DNA of 52,889 nucleotides from Halobacteriales archaeon QH_6_64_20 (GCA_003021235.1 PXQR01000111.1:27454-80342); one strand, 5' to 3'. Numbered from the stretch's first letter, positions 10,824 to 20,179 are shown. The notes: generated by a model from the letters alone, not told the origin. Program-made: numbers and translations.

Positions 10824-11805
10824 TTCGGATTACCCGCGATACTTGGCGACGAAACGCACCGTCGACGACCGGGCGGTGAACGAACGAGTGCTCCGCCGAC
10901 TCGCAACCGAATTGAGCGGCCGAGACCGACTCCGCGTGCTCAACCTCGGAGCCGGGATCGGCGGCGCGATCGAACGGCTGATCGAGCGCGACGTCTTTCC
11001 GGCCGACGCCGAGATCTCCTGCGCCCTGGTCGATGTCCGCGAGGCGAACGTCCGGGCCGCTCGCGAACGGCTTCCCGAGTGGGCGCGCTCGCAGGGGTAC
11101 ACTGTCAGCGAACTCGCCGACGACCCCGATCCCGATTCGGCGTTCGACCTCGACTCCGATTCCGATCCCGGCTCCGACGGCGACGGTAGGGACGGCGAAC
11201 GGGACGGGGGGAGTCCCCGAATACGGATCGAGACCGGCACTCGGGAGATAGATTTGCGGATACTCGTCGCGGACGCCTTCTCGGTGATCGAGGAAGGCGA
11301 GTGGGACCTGCTCGTCGGCCAGGCGTTCCTCGACCTGTTCGATCTCGACGAGGCGCTCCCGGCGCTCCTCACAGCGCTCGCGCCGGGGGGGGACTGTTAC
11401 TTTCCGATCACGTTCGACGGCGGAACGGTCTTCGAGCCGGCGATCGAGGCCGTCCCTCGCGACCGACTCGAACGGGCGTTTCACGACCATATCGATCGCA
11501 ACGGCGGCGACCCCTACGCCGGCCGGCCCCTCCTGACCCGGCTCCCGCGCGAGAACGCCGAGGTCGTCGCCGCCGGAAGTTCCGACTGGGTGATACACGG
11601 CCGCGACGGTACCTATCCGGACGAGGAGGCGACGTTTCTGGGCTTCATCGTCGATACGGTCGCCGATTCGCTCGCCGAGGATCGAGAGAGCAATCTCGCT
11701 TCCGACGCGCTCGCCGACTGGCGCGAGCGCCGACACGAGGCGATCGAAACCGGAGAGCTCGTCTACGTCGCCCACCAACTCGACGTGCTCGCGAACTACC
11801 AGTAG
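10753..11805 (+). CDS. class I SAM-dependent methyltransferase
   Basis: LRVLNLGAGIGGAIERLIERDVFPADAEISCALVDVREANVRAAR...WDLLVGQAFLDLFDLDEALPALLTALAPGGDCYFPITFDGGTVF; overlaps the 3' end of the GT gene; start uncertain. Confidence 0.75.
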   Translation: MSMAGTPTAGIDAGIRGDDVPSLDSDYPRYLATKRTVDDRAVNERVLRRLATELSGRDRLRVLNLGAGIGGAIERLIERDVFPADAEISCALVDVREANVRAARERLPEWARSQGYTVSELADDPDPDSAFDLDSDSDPGSDGDGRDGERDGGSPRIRIETGTREIDLRILVADAFSVIEEGEWDLLVGQAFLDLFDLDEALPALLTALAPGGDCYFPITFDGGTVFEPAIEAVPRDRLERAFHDHIDRNGGDPYAGRPLLTRLPRENAEVVAAGSSDWVIHGRDGTYPDEEATFLGFIVDTVADSLAEDRESNLASDALADWRERRHEAIETGELVYVAHQLDVLANYQ

Positions 11806-11872
11806 CGAAACCGGTCAGCGCGCGGGGAGGACTTCCCCTAACCAAAGAACGATACTACTTCGGGGAGTACCA

Positions 11873-12646
11873 ATGGTATCCGTGACGAACACCCAGATCA
11901 CCCTCGTTCAGATCGACAACTACGGGCCGTGGACGGTCACCCCCGAGCCCCGGCGGGAGGTCGACCTCCAGACGTTGCAGTCACGGCTGTACGCCGATCT
12001 CGCCCAACTCATCGGTACCAGGGAGGGCTACGTGTTTTTCACCCGCTTCGACAACATCGTCGCGGTCACCAACGGCCTCGACATGGAGGCCCACGGCCTG
12101 TTCCAGGAGTCGATCGCGAACCGGTATCCGGTGACGGTGAGCCTGAGCGTCGCGACGGACGAAACCCCCGCAGAGGCGCTCCGAACGGCCTCCGAACGCC
12201 TCCAGCGTGCCGGTAGCGCTCAGGACGCCGGCCGCCAGGAGATCCTGCGCGGTCAGGTGGTCGGCGAACCCGCCCGTACCGAAGGGGACCTGCAGATGGC
12301 ACACTTCGACGTCAACGACGCCACCGGTAAGTACACTGATCGACTAAGCGAGTACGACACCTTTGTTCACATTCAGCAGGGTTACTCCGAACTCATGCAA
12401 TACATGTACGAAGCGCACGATTCGCTGTCGTTTTTCGTCGGCGGGGACAACATCATTACCACGTGTCCGGCCCTCGACGCCGACGCCTACTGGGACGCGA
12501 TCGAACACGTCCGCGGGACCGTCGACGTCGAACTCAAGGTCGGTGTCGGTCGCGGGCGGAGCGCCCAGCGAGCCGGCATGGCCGCCAAACACGCTCTGGA
12601 GGTCTGTCGGGACGGCGGCGACGAGGTCGAACTCGCCGTCGACTGA
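11873..12646 (+). CDS. gch3: GTP cyclohydrolase III (IIa)
   Basis: TQITLVQIDNYGPWTVTPEPRREVDLQTLQSRLYADLAQLIGTREGYVFFTRFDNIVAVTNGLDMEAH...FFVGGDNIITTCP. Confidence 0.92.
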   Translation: MVSVTNTQITLVQIDNYGPWTVTPEPRREVDLQTLQSRLYADLAQLIGTREGYVFFTRFDNIVAVTNGLDMEAHGLFQESIANRYPVTVSLSVATDETPAEALRTASERLQRAGSAQDAGRQEILRGQVVGEPARTEGDLQMAHFDVNDATGKYTDRLSEYDTFVHIQQGYSELMQYMYEAHDSLSFFVGGDNIITTCPALDADAYWDAIEHVRGTVDVELKVGVGRGRSAQRAGMAAKHALEVCRDGGDEVELAVD

Positions 12647-12890
12647 TTTCGACCGATCGGCACTCTCTACAACGGCAGGCGCCCACGTCCCCTATCGTCG
12701 GGAAAGGCGGTGGCTCGGTCACACCACCCGAACGATCCGTCCCGAGAACGGAGCAATCGCCCTCGGGTGAGCGGTTCGAACGGATCGACGGGGGCCGATA
12801 CGATATAGATAACCAGCAGATTACGATTCGAGCGGTCTTAACCCTTGTTGACGTAGTTTTTAGTCGGTGTACGTTCTGTTGGTACGCATG

Positions 12891-13448
12891 AACGCCGATG
12901 TAAGCGTCAGAGAGGTGATGAACAGGGAATTCGTCGGCGTGAGCGAGTCCGACTCCGTAGCGTCGACCGCCCGTCTCATGCTCGAAGAAGACGCCGACTG
13001 TGCCGTTGCGCTCCGCGGGGACGATCCCGTAGGGATGATAACCGTACGCGACGTGCTCTCGTCGGCTTTGGATAAAAGCGACGTCGAAGCGGCGACGATC
13101 GCCGACGTCATGCGGGCGGTCCCGTCGGTCCGTTCCGACCGCGACGTTGCGATGGCGACCGATCGTCTCATTGCGGCGGACGTCCCCGGGGTGGTCGTGA
13201 TCGACGACGGTAGCGCCGAACCGGTCGGATTGGTGACCTACCGTGACGTCGCGACGACGCTCACCCACTCGCTGCGATCTCCGAACGAACCGTACGACAG
13301 CGTGGAGACGTTCCCGACCGGCACGAACGGCTTCGAAATCGAACGGGACAGCGAGTTCCAGAGCGTCTGTGAGTCGTGTGGTACCCTCTCGCGCTCGCTT
13401 TCGGCCGTCGACGGGCAGTTGCTCTGTTCGAACTGTCGGGACGTCTGA
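12891..13448 (+). CDS. CBS-domain pair protein with C-terminal zinc ribbon
   Basis: SVREVMNREFVGVSESDSVASTARLMLEEDADCAVALRGDDPVGMITVRDVL...VPGVVVIDDGSAEPVGLVTYRDV...CESCGTLSRSLSAVDGQLLCSNCRDV; start near 12889-12891. Confidence 0.85.
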   Translation, partial: NADVSVREVMNREFVGVSESDSVASTARLMLEEDADCAVALRGDDPVGMITVRDVLSSALDKSDVEAATIADVMRAVPSVRSDRDVAMATDRLIAADVPGVVVIDDGSAEPVGLVTYRDVATTLTHSLRSPNEPYDSVETFPTGTNGFEIERDSEFQSVCESCGTLSRSLSAVDGQLLCSNCRDV

Positions 13449-13616
13449 TCGTCCCGGAGCGTTCGGCCACCCGGCTATCCGGCCACCCGACCACCCGGCC
13501 ACTCAACCGATCGCCGGACCGGACGAACACGGGAGGTTGCTCGGCCTCGAACGCTTGAATCGCGTTCGATGCCCGGGGCAGATTTATAAGGCGAAGCCAC
13601 AAACACCTCGTCGGAC

Positions 13617-15002
13617 ATGGTACGGAAGATCAAGCGCCGGGACTTCCTCGCGGGAGCCGGTGCGGCGGGTATCACTACGGCAGCCGGTTGCATCGGAAGC
13701 CCCGACGGCGGCGGTGACGGCGGTGGCGGGAGCACCGGGACGAGCACGAACGGCGGGAGCGAAAACACCGAAGCCAGTACGGACAGTGGTGGCGGGAGCG
13801 GTGACGGGCCCGGATTGCTCGTCGTTATCGGTTACCCCGAGAGCGGGATCCAGCTGTTTCGCGATTACTACAGCAGGGCCACTACCGACGAGGACATCCT
13901 GGTTCCCGACGGCCTCCGCGACGGGGACTTGCCGAACCAGGTCGGCAACGACATGAACAACGTTGTCGGAACGGCACCCGCTTCGGGCGGGCCGAACCAA
14001 CAGAGCTTCACCCAGCTCTTCCAGCAGCAATACGACAGCGCCCCGAGCGTCTTTACCTCCCAGTCGTACGATTCGGTCGCGACGCTCATCCTCGCGAACG
14101 TCGCGGCGGGCGAGAACAGCGGCCCGGCGATCCGCTCGCAGATGCGAAACGTCGTGAACCCGCCCGGAACCGATATCGGACCCGAAAACCTCGTCGAAGG
14201 GGTCCGGATGGTCGCCAACGGCGAGGACATCAACTATCAGGGCGCATCGAGTACCGTGAACTTCGACGAGAACGGCGACCCGGCGTCGGCAGCGTATGCC
14301 ATCTGGGAGTTCGCCCGCCAGCAGAACGCGGCCGAGACGCTCAGCACCGAGACATTCGAGAGCGATAGCCCCGACGGAACCGGTCCGTCGGCGGACTCCG
14401 TTTCCGGTAGCTCGATGGATCGGACAGTGCAGGTCGGCATCCTGTTACCCGAGACGGGTGACCTCGCGTCGGTCGGCGGCCCGATGATCCAGGCCGCACA
14501 GATCCCACCGATGCAGGTGAACGACTCGGATCTCGGCCTTACGGTCGACGCCCAGGTACAAGACACCCAGACCCAGCCGGAAGCGGGCATCAGCGGCGCT
14601 GAAGCGCTCGTCAATGACGGCGTTCCCGCAGTGTGTGGCACCGCTTCCTCGGGCGTGAACGTTCCCGTTTCTCAGGAGGTGTTCATCCCGAACGAAATCG
14701 TCGGGTGCTCGCCCTCCAGTACGGCGCTCAACGTCTCGACTTTGGAGGATGACGACTTCATCTTCCGGACGGCACCATCCGACTTCCTGCAGGGGCGCGT
14801 GATGGCTCAGGTCGGCACCGACCGGTTGGGCACGACCAGTGCTGCGACGCTGTTCGTCAACAACGAGTACGGTCAGCAGCTCTCGAATCGGTTCGCAGAA
14901 GTCTATCAGAGCGAGTTCGGTGGCCAGGTATCCCAGCAGGTCGCGTTCAACATCGGGGAGTCGTCCTATACCTCGGTGATCGAACAAGCCCTCTCGGCGT
15001 AG
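13617..15002 (+). CDS. LivJ-type (Peripla_BP_6) ABC transporter substrate-binding lipoprotein, circularly permuted domain order
   Basis: Tat/lipobox signal MVRKIKRRDFLAGAGAAGITTAAGCIG; linker; GLLVVIGYPESGIQLFRDYY...AIWEFARQ; linker; RTVQVGILLPETGDLASVGGPM...SYTSVIEQALSA*. The C-half precedes the N-half of a canonical type-I PBP. Confidence 0.88.
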   Translation: MVRKIKRRDFLAGAGAAGITTAAGCIGSPDGGGDGGGGSTGTSTNGGSENTEASTDSGGGSGDGPGLLVVIGYPESGIQLFRDYYSRATTDEDILVPDGLRDGDLPNQVGNDMNNVVGTAPASGGPNQQSFTQLFQQQYDSAPSVFTSQSYDSVATLILANVAAGENSGPAIRSQMRNVVNPPGTDIGPENLVEGVRMVANGEDINYQGASSTVNFDENGDPASAAYAIWEFARQQNAAETLSTETFESDSPDGTGPSADSVSGSSMDRTVQVGILLPETGDLASVGGPMIQAAQIPPMQVNDSDLGLTVDAQVQDTQTQPEAGISGAEALVNDGVPAVCGTASSGVNVPVSQEVFIPNEIVGCSPSSTALNVSTLEDDDFIFRTAPSDFLQGRVMAQVGTDRLGTTSAATLFVNNEYGQQLSNRFAEVYQSEFGGQVSQQVAFNIGESSYTSVIEQALSA

Positions 15003-15059
15003 GAATCGAATCCCGCTGTCCTCGTCGCCGGCTCCGAACCGTTTTGTCCCGTGATCGTT

Positions 15060-15574
15060 CCTACTCGGAGTCGGTAGCGAGATCACCCGCGACCGCATCG
15101 AGCACCACGACGGTCAGTCGGTGGGTGCCGACGAGAACGATCACGGCCCACGACGACGATCGCGACCTCGCGAGGTGTCGAGAGCAATCCCAAGGCGACG
15201 ATGAGCGTCGTTGCACAGGCCGGCGCATGGATCGCGTCGGCCCGAATCATACCCCATCCCGTGAGCGCGATCGAGAGTACGGCGCTCGCTGCTAGCCTGA
15301 CTCCAGCGGGCGAAAACGCTGGGAACGGCCCGGTGATCGTAACGCCGGTCGCGAGACTCGAGTAAGCGACGAACCCGGCGACGGCCTCGATACAGTGAGC
15401 GCCGACGATCCGGAACGGACGAGCGCGATCCCCGTTCGGTTCGAGCGCGAGGACGAACGCCGACGGTCCGAGGCTCGGGAAGACGAACGGCTGGCCGCTC
15501 GCCTACGTAAGGAGGCCTACCACGGCGATCAGCGACGCCGCGCGAACGCTGGTCGCTATCCGTCCACCGCTCAT
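15060..15574 (-). pseudogene. HPP-family membrane protein remnant with in-frame TAG and a downstream frameshift
   Basis: MSGGRIATSVRAASLIAVVGLLT*ASGQPFVFPSLGPSAFVLALEPNGDRARPFRIVGAHCIEAVAGFVAYSSL...AGVRLAASAVLSIALTGWGMIRADAIHAPACATTLIVALGLLSTPREVAIVVVG, then frameshift to AVIVLVGTHRLTVVVLDAVAGDLATDSE*. Confidence 0.75.
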
Positions 15575-15623
15575 ACGAGTCGTCGCCGAGCGACGTACGG
15601 GATCGTGTGCCTCCCGGCAGCGC

Positions 15624-16448
15624 TCAGCCGCCGAGGAACTCCCGACGGACCTCCTCGTCGTCGAGCAGTGTCCGTCCCGAGTCGACGAACCGGTTGCGCC
15701 CCTGGACGAACACGTACCCGCGATCACAGCGCCGCAACGCCTCCTTTGCGTTCTGTTCGACCATCAAGATTGCAGTGCCGCTCTCGTTGATCTCGTCGAT
15801 CTTATCGAACATCTCGTCTACCAGATCCGGTGCGAGTCCTGCCGAGGGTTCGTCGAGTAACAGGAGATCGGGTTCGAGCATGAGCGCTCTGCCCATCGCG
15901 AGCATCTGTCGCTGACCACCGCTCATGGTGCCGGCTTTCTGGTCGCGGCGTTCGTCGAGGATCGGAAACCGCTCGTAGACTTCCCTCAAAGCCTCGTCGG
16001 GCACGTCGTCGAGGATGTACGCGCCCATCGCCAAGTTCTCGGCGACCGAGAGGCTCGTGAAGACGTTGCCGTTCTGCGGGACGTAGCCTAGTCCTTCGTG
16101 GATGATCTCCTCGGGATTCCGGCCGGTGATGTCGGTCCCGCCGAAGGTGATCGACCCACTCATGTAGGTCGCGAGCCCGAAGACCGACTTCATGACGGTA
16201 GACTTTCCCGCTCCATTAGGGCCGACGACGGTGACGTACTCGCCCTCGGTGACGTCCAGGTGGACGTCGTAGAGGATCTGGAGATCGCCGTAGCCGGCGT
16301 CCAACTCGCGGACGGCGAGCAGGGACTCCTCGGCGTCCATGCGCGGCGTGTCGGCGGTCGATCGAATTCCCCGCTCGCCGTCGGTCGCCGCAGCGGTGTC
16401 GCCGCCGGCGTTCGCAGGGTGTTCGCCGGCCGATTCGCTCTCGCTCAT
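15624..16448 (-). CDS. livF: branched-chain amino acid-type ABC transporter ATP-binding protein (LivF-like)
   Basis: VVGPNGAGKSTVMKSVFGL...MSGGQRQMLAMGRALMLEPDLLLLDEPSAGLAP. Confidence 0.9.
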   Translation of the reverse strand: MSESESAGEHPANAGGDTAAATDGERGIRSTADTPRMDAEESLLAVRELDAGYGDLQILYDVHLDVTEGEYVTVVGPNGAGKSTVMKSVFGLATYMSGSITFGGTDITGRNPEEIIHEGLGYVPQNGNVFTSLSVAENLAMGAYILDDVPDEALREVYERFPILDERRDQKAGTMSGGQRQMLAMGRALMLEPDLLLLDEPSAGLAPDLVDEMFDKIDEINESGTAILMVEQNAKEALRRCDRGYVFVQGRNRFVDSGRTLLDDEEVRREFLGG

Positions 16449-17395
16449 ACGGTGCCCCCGAGGTAGGCGTCGATGACCTGCTCGTCCTCCAAGATCGCCT
16501 CGGGTGCGTCGTCAGCGAGCACTCTGCCCTGGTGCATGACGATCACGCGCTCGCAGTTGTCCATGATGAGGTCCATGTCGTGTTCGACGATCAGGAACGT
16601 ATATCCCTCCTCGCGCAGTTCGTGGATATGAGAGAGGAGGCGCTTTTCGAGGGTGGGATTCACCCCGGCGAACGGCTCGTCGAGAAGTAGCATATCGGGA
16701 TCGGTCGAGAGCGCGCGGGCGAACTCAAGTAGCTTACGTTGCCCCCCCGAGAGGTTGCCGGCGTCCTCGTGGGCGAGATGGGAAATATCGAAGAAGTCGA
16801 GCGTGTCCCACACTTGGGTGAGGAGTTCGCCTTCCTCGCGGCGAATACCACGGCGGGCAAATGGAAGTACCGATCGCCAAAGCGACTCGCCTGATTGGTG
16901 CTGGGGGGCAAGCATAACGTTTTCGAGCACGGTCATATCCGCGAGCTGGCGAGCGATCTGGAAGGTCCTCACCAGCCCCTTGCGTGCGGTTGCGTGAGGG
17001 GGCAGGCCCGTAACGTCCTCACCGTTGAAATACACGCTACCGCTATCGAGTGCGATCGTGCCCGTGATAAGGTCGAACGTCGTTGATTTGCCTGCGCCGT
17101 TCGGGCCGATAAGCCCCGTAAGCGATCCCGATTCGACGTCGAAGCTCGCGCCGTCGACTGCGGTGATACCACCGAAACTCTTGTGTAAGTCATCGACACG
17201 AAGGGGTGTCTCGGTCAACGACGCCGTCTCGGAGATCGTCTCCGATTCAGTTGCGGCCGTCGTTCCCTCGATTCGCTCGGCGTTCGCTTCGCTGTCGGCC
17301 CGACTCGCCGAACCCGTTTCGGTTTCGGTCCCGGTTTTCGTCTCGGCCTCGGCGCTGGTCTCGACATCGGCTTCGGCTTCGGTCTCACCCATCAC
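16445..17395 (-). CDS. livG: branched-chain amino acid-type ABC transporter ATP-binding protein (LivG-like) with Glu/Thr-rich N-terminal extension
   Basis: LHKSFGGITAVDGASFDVESGSLTGLIGPNGAGKSTTFDLITG...LSGGQRKLLEFARALSTDPDMLLLDEPFAGVNP. Confidence 0.9.
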   Translation of the reverse strand: MMGETEAEADVETSAEAETKTGTETETGSASRADSEANAERIEGTTAATESETISETASLTETPLRVDDLHKSFGGITAVDGASFDVESGSLTGLIGPNGAGKSTTFDLITGTIALDSGSVYFNGEDVTGLPPHATARKGLVRTFQIARQLADMTVLENVMLAPQHQSGESLWRSVLPFARRGIRREEGELLTQVWDTLDFFDISHLAHEDAGNLSGGQRKLLEFARALSTDPDMLLLDEPFAGVNPTLEKRLLSHIHELREEGYTFLIVEHDMDLIMDNCERVIVMHQGRVLADDAPEAILEDEQVIDAYLGGTV

Positions 17396-18839
17396 TCCGT
17401 CCTCCGTCGGCCGCCGTTGCCGGCGTCGAATCCGATCGCGTCTCCCGACGCTCGGGTCGCGAGAGGTCGATCGTTGAGGCGGTCTCGGTGCGATGACCCA
17501 TCAGTCCCTCCGGTCGATTCTTCATGATCAGGACTAGTACGACACCCATGATGACGAGCCGAAGGGTGGACATGTTGTCGAGCGTGAAGGCAATTAGGGG
17601 GATGACGTCGAGCGCCGAGAGCAGCGGCGAAAGAGCCTCGCCGAACGTCGTGGGTGCGTTCCCGACCGGAAACGCTCTGACGACGAGGTTCCTGAAGTAA
17701 AGCGGCCCCTCGAAGAGCACCGCAGCGAAGACCGCCCCACCGATCACGCTACCCGTATTCGAGCCCGCGCCGCCGATGATGAGCGCGATCCAGACGAAGA
17801 AGGTGATCTGTGGGCGAAAGGAAAGCGGCGTTACGGCCCCTTGGCCCATGTACCAGAGGATCCCCCCGAGACCCATGAGCGCACAGCCGAGCATGAACGA
17901 CTTGATCTTGAAGCGGTTCGTGTTCTTTCCGAGCGAACTCGTGGCGTCTTCGTCCTCGCGGATCGCCTTGAGCACCCGGCCGAACGGCGACTCGCCGGTT
18001 CGTTTGAGCAACCAGTAGAAACCCGCGACGAAGCCCATGAGCAGCGCGGCGTAGACGAACTGGTTGACGACGGGTGCGGGGTTGTTCGGGATAACCGTAC
18101 TGACGGCGCCCACCAGACCGTCGTAGACCTCTGAGAGCCCCAGGAAGGCGAGCAACGCGGCGAGCGGGTCGGCGTAGTTGAGGATCAGTCCGCTACCGCC
18201 GCCGGTACCGAGCTGTGCGCCGAACAGAGTGAACTCTTGAAACTGGCCCGACATGTAGATGAAACGGACGATCTCGCTCATTGCGATCGTGACGATCGCG
18301 AGGTAATCGGCCCGCAGGCGAAGGGCCGGCAGGGCAACGAGGAGACCCAACAGGGTGGCGACGACCACCCCGGCGATGATGCCGACCCAGATGGGTAGTC
18401 CCAAGCCGGGGACCTGGGCGGAACCGCCGGTGCCCACGGGCTTCGAGACCATCGCCATCGTATAGATACCGACGGCCATGAACCCGACGACGCCGATGTT
18501 GAAGAGGCCAGTGTAGCCCCAGTGGAGGTTGAGCGCGAGCGCGAGCATCGAGAAGACCCCGATGAGGAAGGTCAATCTGGCGACGACGTTGATGAGTCCT
18601 CTAGCTTCGAAGCCGAGTGCGAGCCCGGCGAGCAAGTAGGCGAGATAGATCCCGCCGATCACGGCGAGGATGAGCGTTATGTCCCGGTCGAAGAACGATC
18701 CGACGGTGTCGCCGGTGCCGGTTCCCTCATTGTCGGGACCGGCACTCGCCGAGTCGCCCCGTTCGACCGAGGGCGTTTCCTGATCGGTCTCGCCGCCGGC
18801 GGCGATGGTATCGGCGTCGCCGTCCGGACTCGTGCTCAT
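17385..18839 (-). CDS. livM: branched-chain amino acid-type ABC transporter permease (LivM-like)
   Basis: ALALNLHWGYTGLFNIGVVGFMAVGIYT...RLRADYLAIVTIAMSEIVRF...FGRVLKAIREDEDATSSLGKNTNRFKIKSFMLGCALMGLGGILW. Confidence 0.9.
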   Translation of the reverse strand: MSTSPDGDADTIAAGGETDQETPSVERGDSASAGPDNEGTGTGDTVGSFFDRDITLILAVIGGIYLAYLLAGLALGFEARGLINVVARLTFLIGVFSMLALALNLHWGYTGLFNIGVVGFMAVGIYTMAMVSKPVGTGGSAQVPGLGLPIWVGIIAGVVVATLLGLLVALPALRLRADYLAIVTIAMSEIVRFIYMSGQFQEFTLFGAQLGTGGGSGLILNYADPLAALLAFLGLSEVYDGLVGAVSTVIPNNPAPVVNQFVYAALLMGFVAGFYWLLKRTGESPFGRVLKAIREDEDATSSLGKNTNRFKIKSFMLGCALMGLGGILWYMGQGAVTPLSFRPQITFFVWIALIIGGAGSNTGSVIGGAVFAAVLFEGPLYFRNLVVRAFPVGNAPTTFGEALSPLLSALDVIPLIAFTLDNMSTLRLVIMGVVLVLIMKNRPEGLMGHRTETASTIDLSRPERRETRSDSTPATAADGGRSDG

Positions 18840-19948
18840 GCGGTGGACCTCCCCTGGAACAGTCCCTCCGGACGGAATATCAGTACGAGGATCATTACGA
18901 GAAAGGCCGCCGCCCGCGCGAAGTCGGACGGTATCCAGAGCACCGACAGCGAACTCGTCAGGCCGATCACGAGCCCACCGATGATCGCACCATAGACCGA
19001 CCCGATCCCGCCGAGGATCACCGCCGCGAAGACGAGCAGGAGAAGCAACCAGCCGTCGTTGAATCCGATGGTCCCCTTCCAGAGCACGAACATGTAGCCC
19101 GCGACGCCGGTGAGCGCGCCGCCGATAACCCAGGTGGCACGGACGACGCGTTCGGTCGGGATGCCGGTTACCCGTGCCAGGTCCTCGTTGTCGGCCATCG
19201 CGCGCATCGCGGTGCCAAGCTTCGTCCGCTGGAGTAGGAAATGCACGCTCAGCATCAAGCCCACGGCGACGACGAGCAGAGTGGCGTCGTGGGCGCTTAC
19301 CGTGACGAACCCGTCGAGGAGATAGCCCCGGACCTCGGGGACACCGCCGGCGTCGGTCACGCCGCGGTTCTCGGTCGTGAAGACGAAGGCGATCAGGTAC
19401 CTGAGTGCGAAGGCGACGCCGACGCTCGCGATCAGAAGCGAGATGCCCTCCTGATCGCGCATCGACCGGTAGACGAGCCGATCGATGACGAGTGCGAGCA
19501 CGACGGCGAACAGACCCGCGATAACGAGCCCGCCGAGCACGGCAACGGGCGTCGCCGTGACGCCGATGCCGAGCGCCCCGCCGAAGACCGACCCGCCGGC
19601 ACCGATCAGGAGGAGCGAGCCGACGTCCGCGCGGCCGAGACCTGCTAACAGATAGGTCACTGCCCAGCCGGAAAACGCGCCGCCCGTGATGTAATCGCCG
19701 TGCGCGAAGTTCGCGAAGTTCAGAATGCTATACGTCATCGAGAGGCCGATCCCCGCGAGTCCGACGACGAGGCCCTGCATGAGCCCATCCCAGACGAGCG
19801 TGGCGACGTCCGAAACCGCGATCCGTCCGGTCGCCAACCCGTCGACGAAATCGACGGCCAACAGTATTACCAGGAGGCCGACGACGAGCGCGAAGGGCCG
19901 GTCGACGACGTATCGTCGTCCGTCCGAGTACGTGTCTGCTATTCCCAT
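18836..19948 (-). CDS. livH: branched-chain amino acid-type ABC transporter permease (LivH-like)
   Basis: GLMQGLVVGLAGIGLSMTYSILNFANFAHGDYITGGAFSGW...RTKLGTAMRAMADNEDLARVTGIPTERVV...GSVYGAIIGGLVIGL. Confidence 0.9.
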   Translation of the reverse strand: MGIADTYSDGRRYVVDRPFALVVGLLVILLAVDFVDGLATGRIAVSDVATLVWDGLMQGLVVGLAGIGLSMTYSILNFANFAHGDYITGGAFSGWAVTYLLAGLGRADVGSLLLIGAGGSVFGGALGIGVTATPVAVLGGLVIAGLFAVVLALVIDRLVYRSMRDQEGISLLIASVGVAFALRYLIAFVFTTENRGVTDAGGVPEVRGYLLDGFVTVSAHDATLLVVAVGLMLSVHFLLQRTKLGTAMRAMADNEDLARVTGIPTERVVRATWVIGGALTGVAGYMFVLWKGTIGFNDGWLLLLLVFAAVILGGIGSVYGAIIGGLVIGLTSSLSVLWIPSDFARAAAFLVMILVLIFRPEGLFQGRSTA

Positions 19949-20179
19949 TGAAACCGCACCTTACCAGCAAGCGGTCGGGCGAGTAGAATAAACCTTCGCC
20001 AGTGCGCGGCGGGAATACGGTCCCTAAATCGGACCGAGTCGGATCGATGAGGCGAGCAGGACAACGGGACCAACGGATCAGCAGGGTCAACAGTGCCGAC
20101 GGTGCCGGCGGACGGATACAGTCGCCGATCCGGTCGTGGGACGGAAAGGAATTTGATAGGCCGTCCCGGATTCGGGACA

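Noticed and set aside
10306-11778. 490-aa minus-strand ORF
   Set aside because: Antisense to the glycosyltransferase and methyltransferase genes; no recognisable domain.
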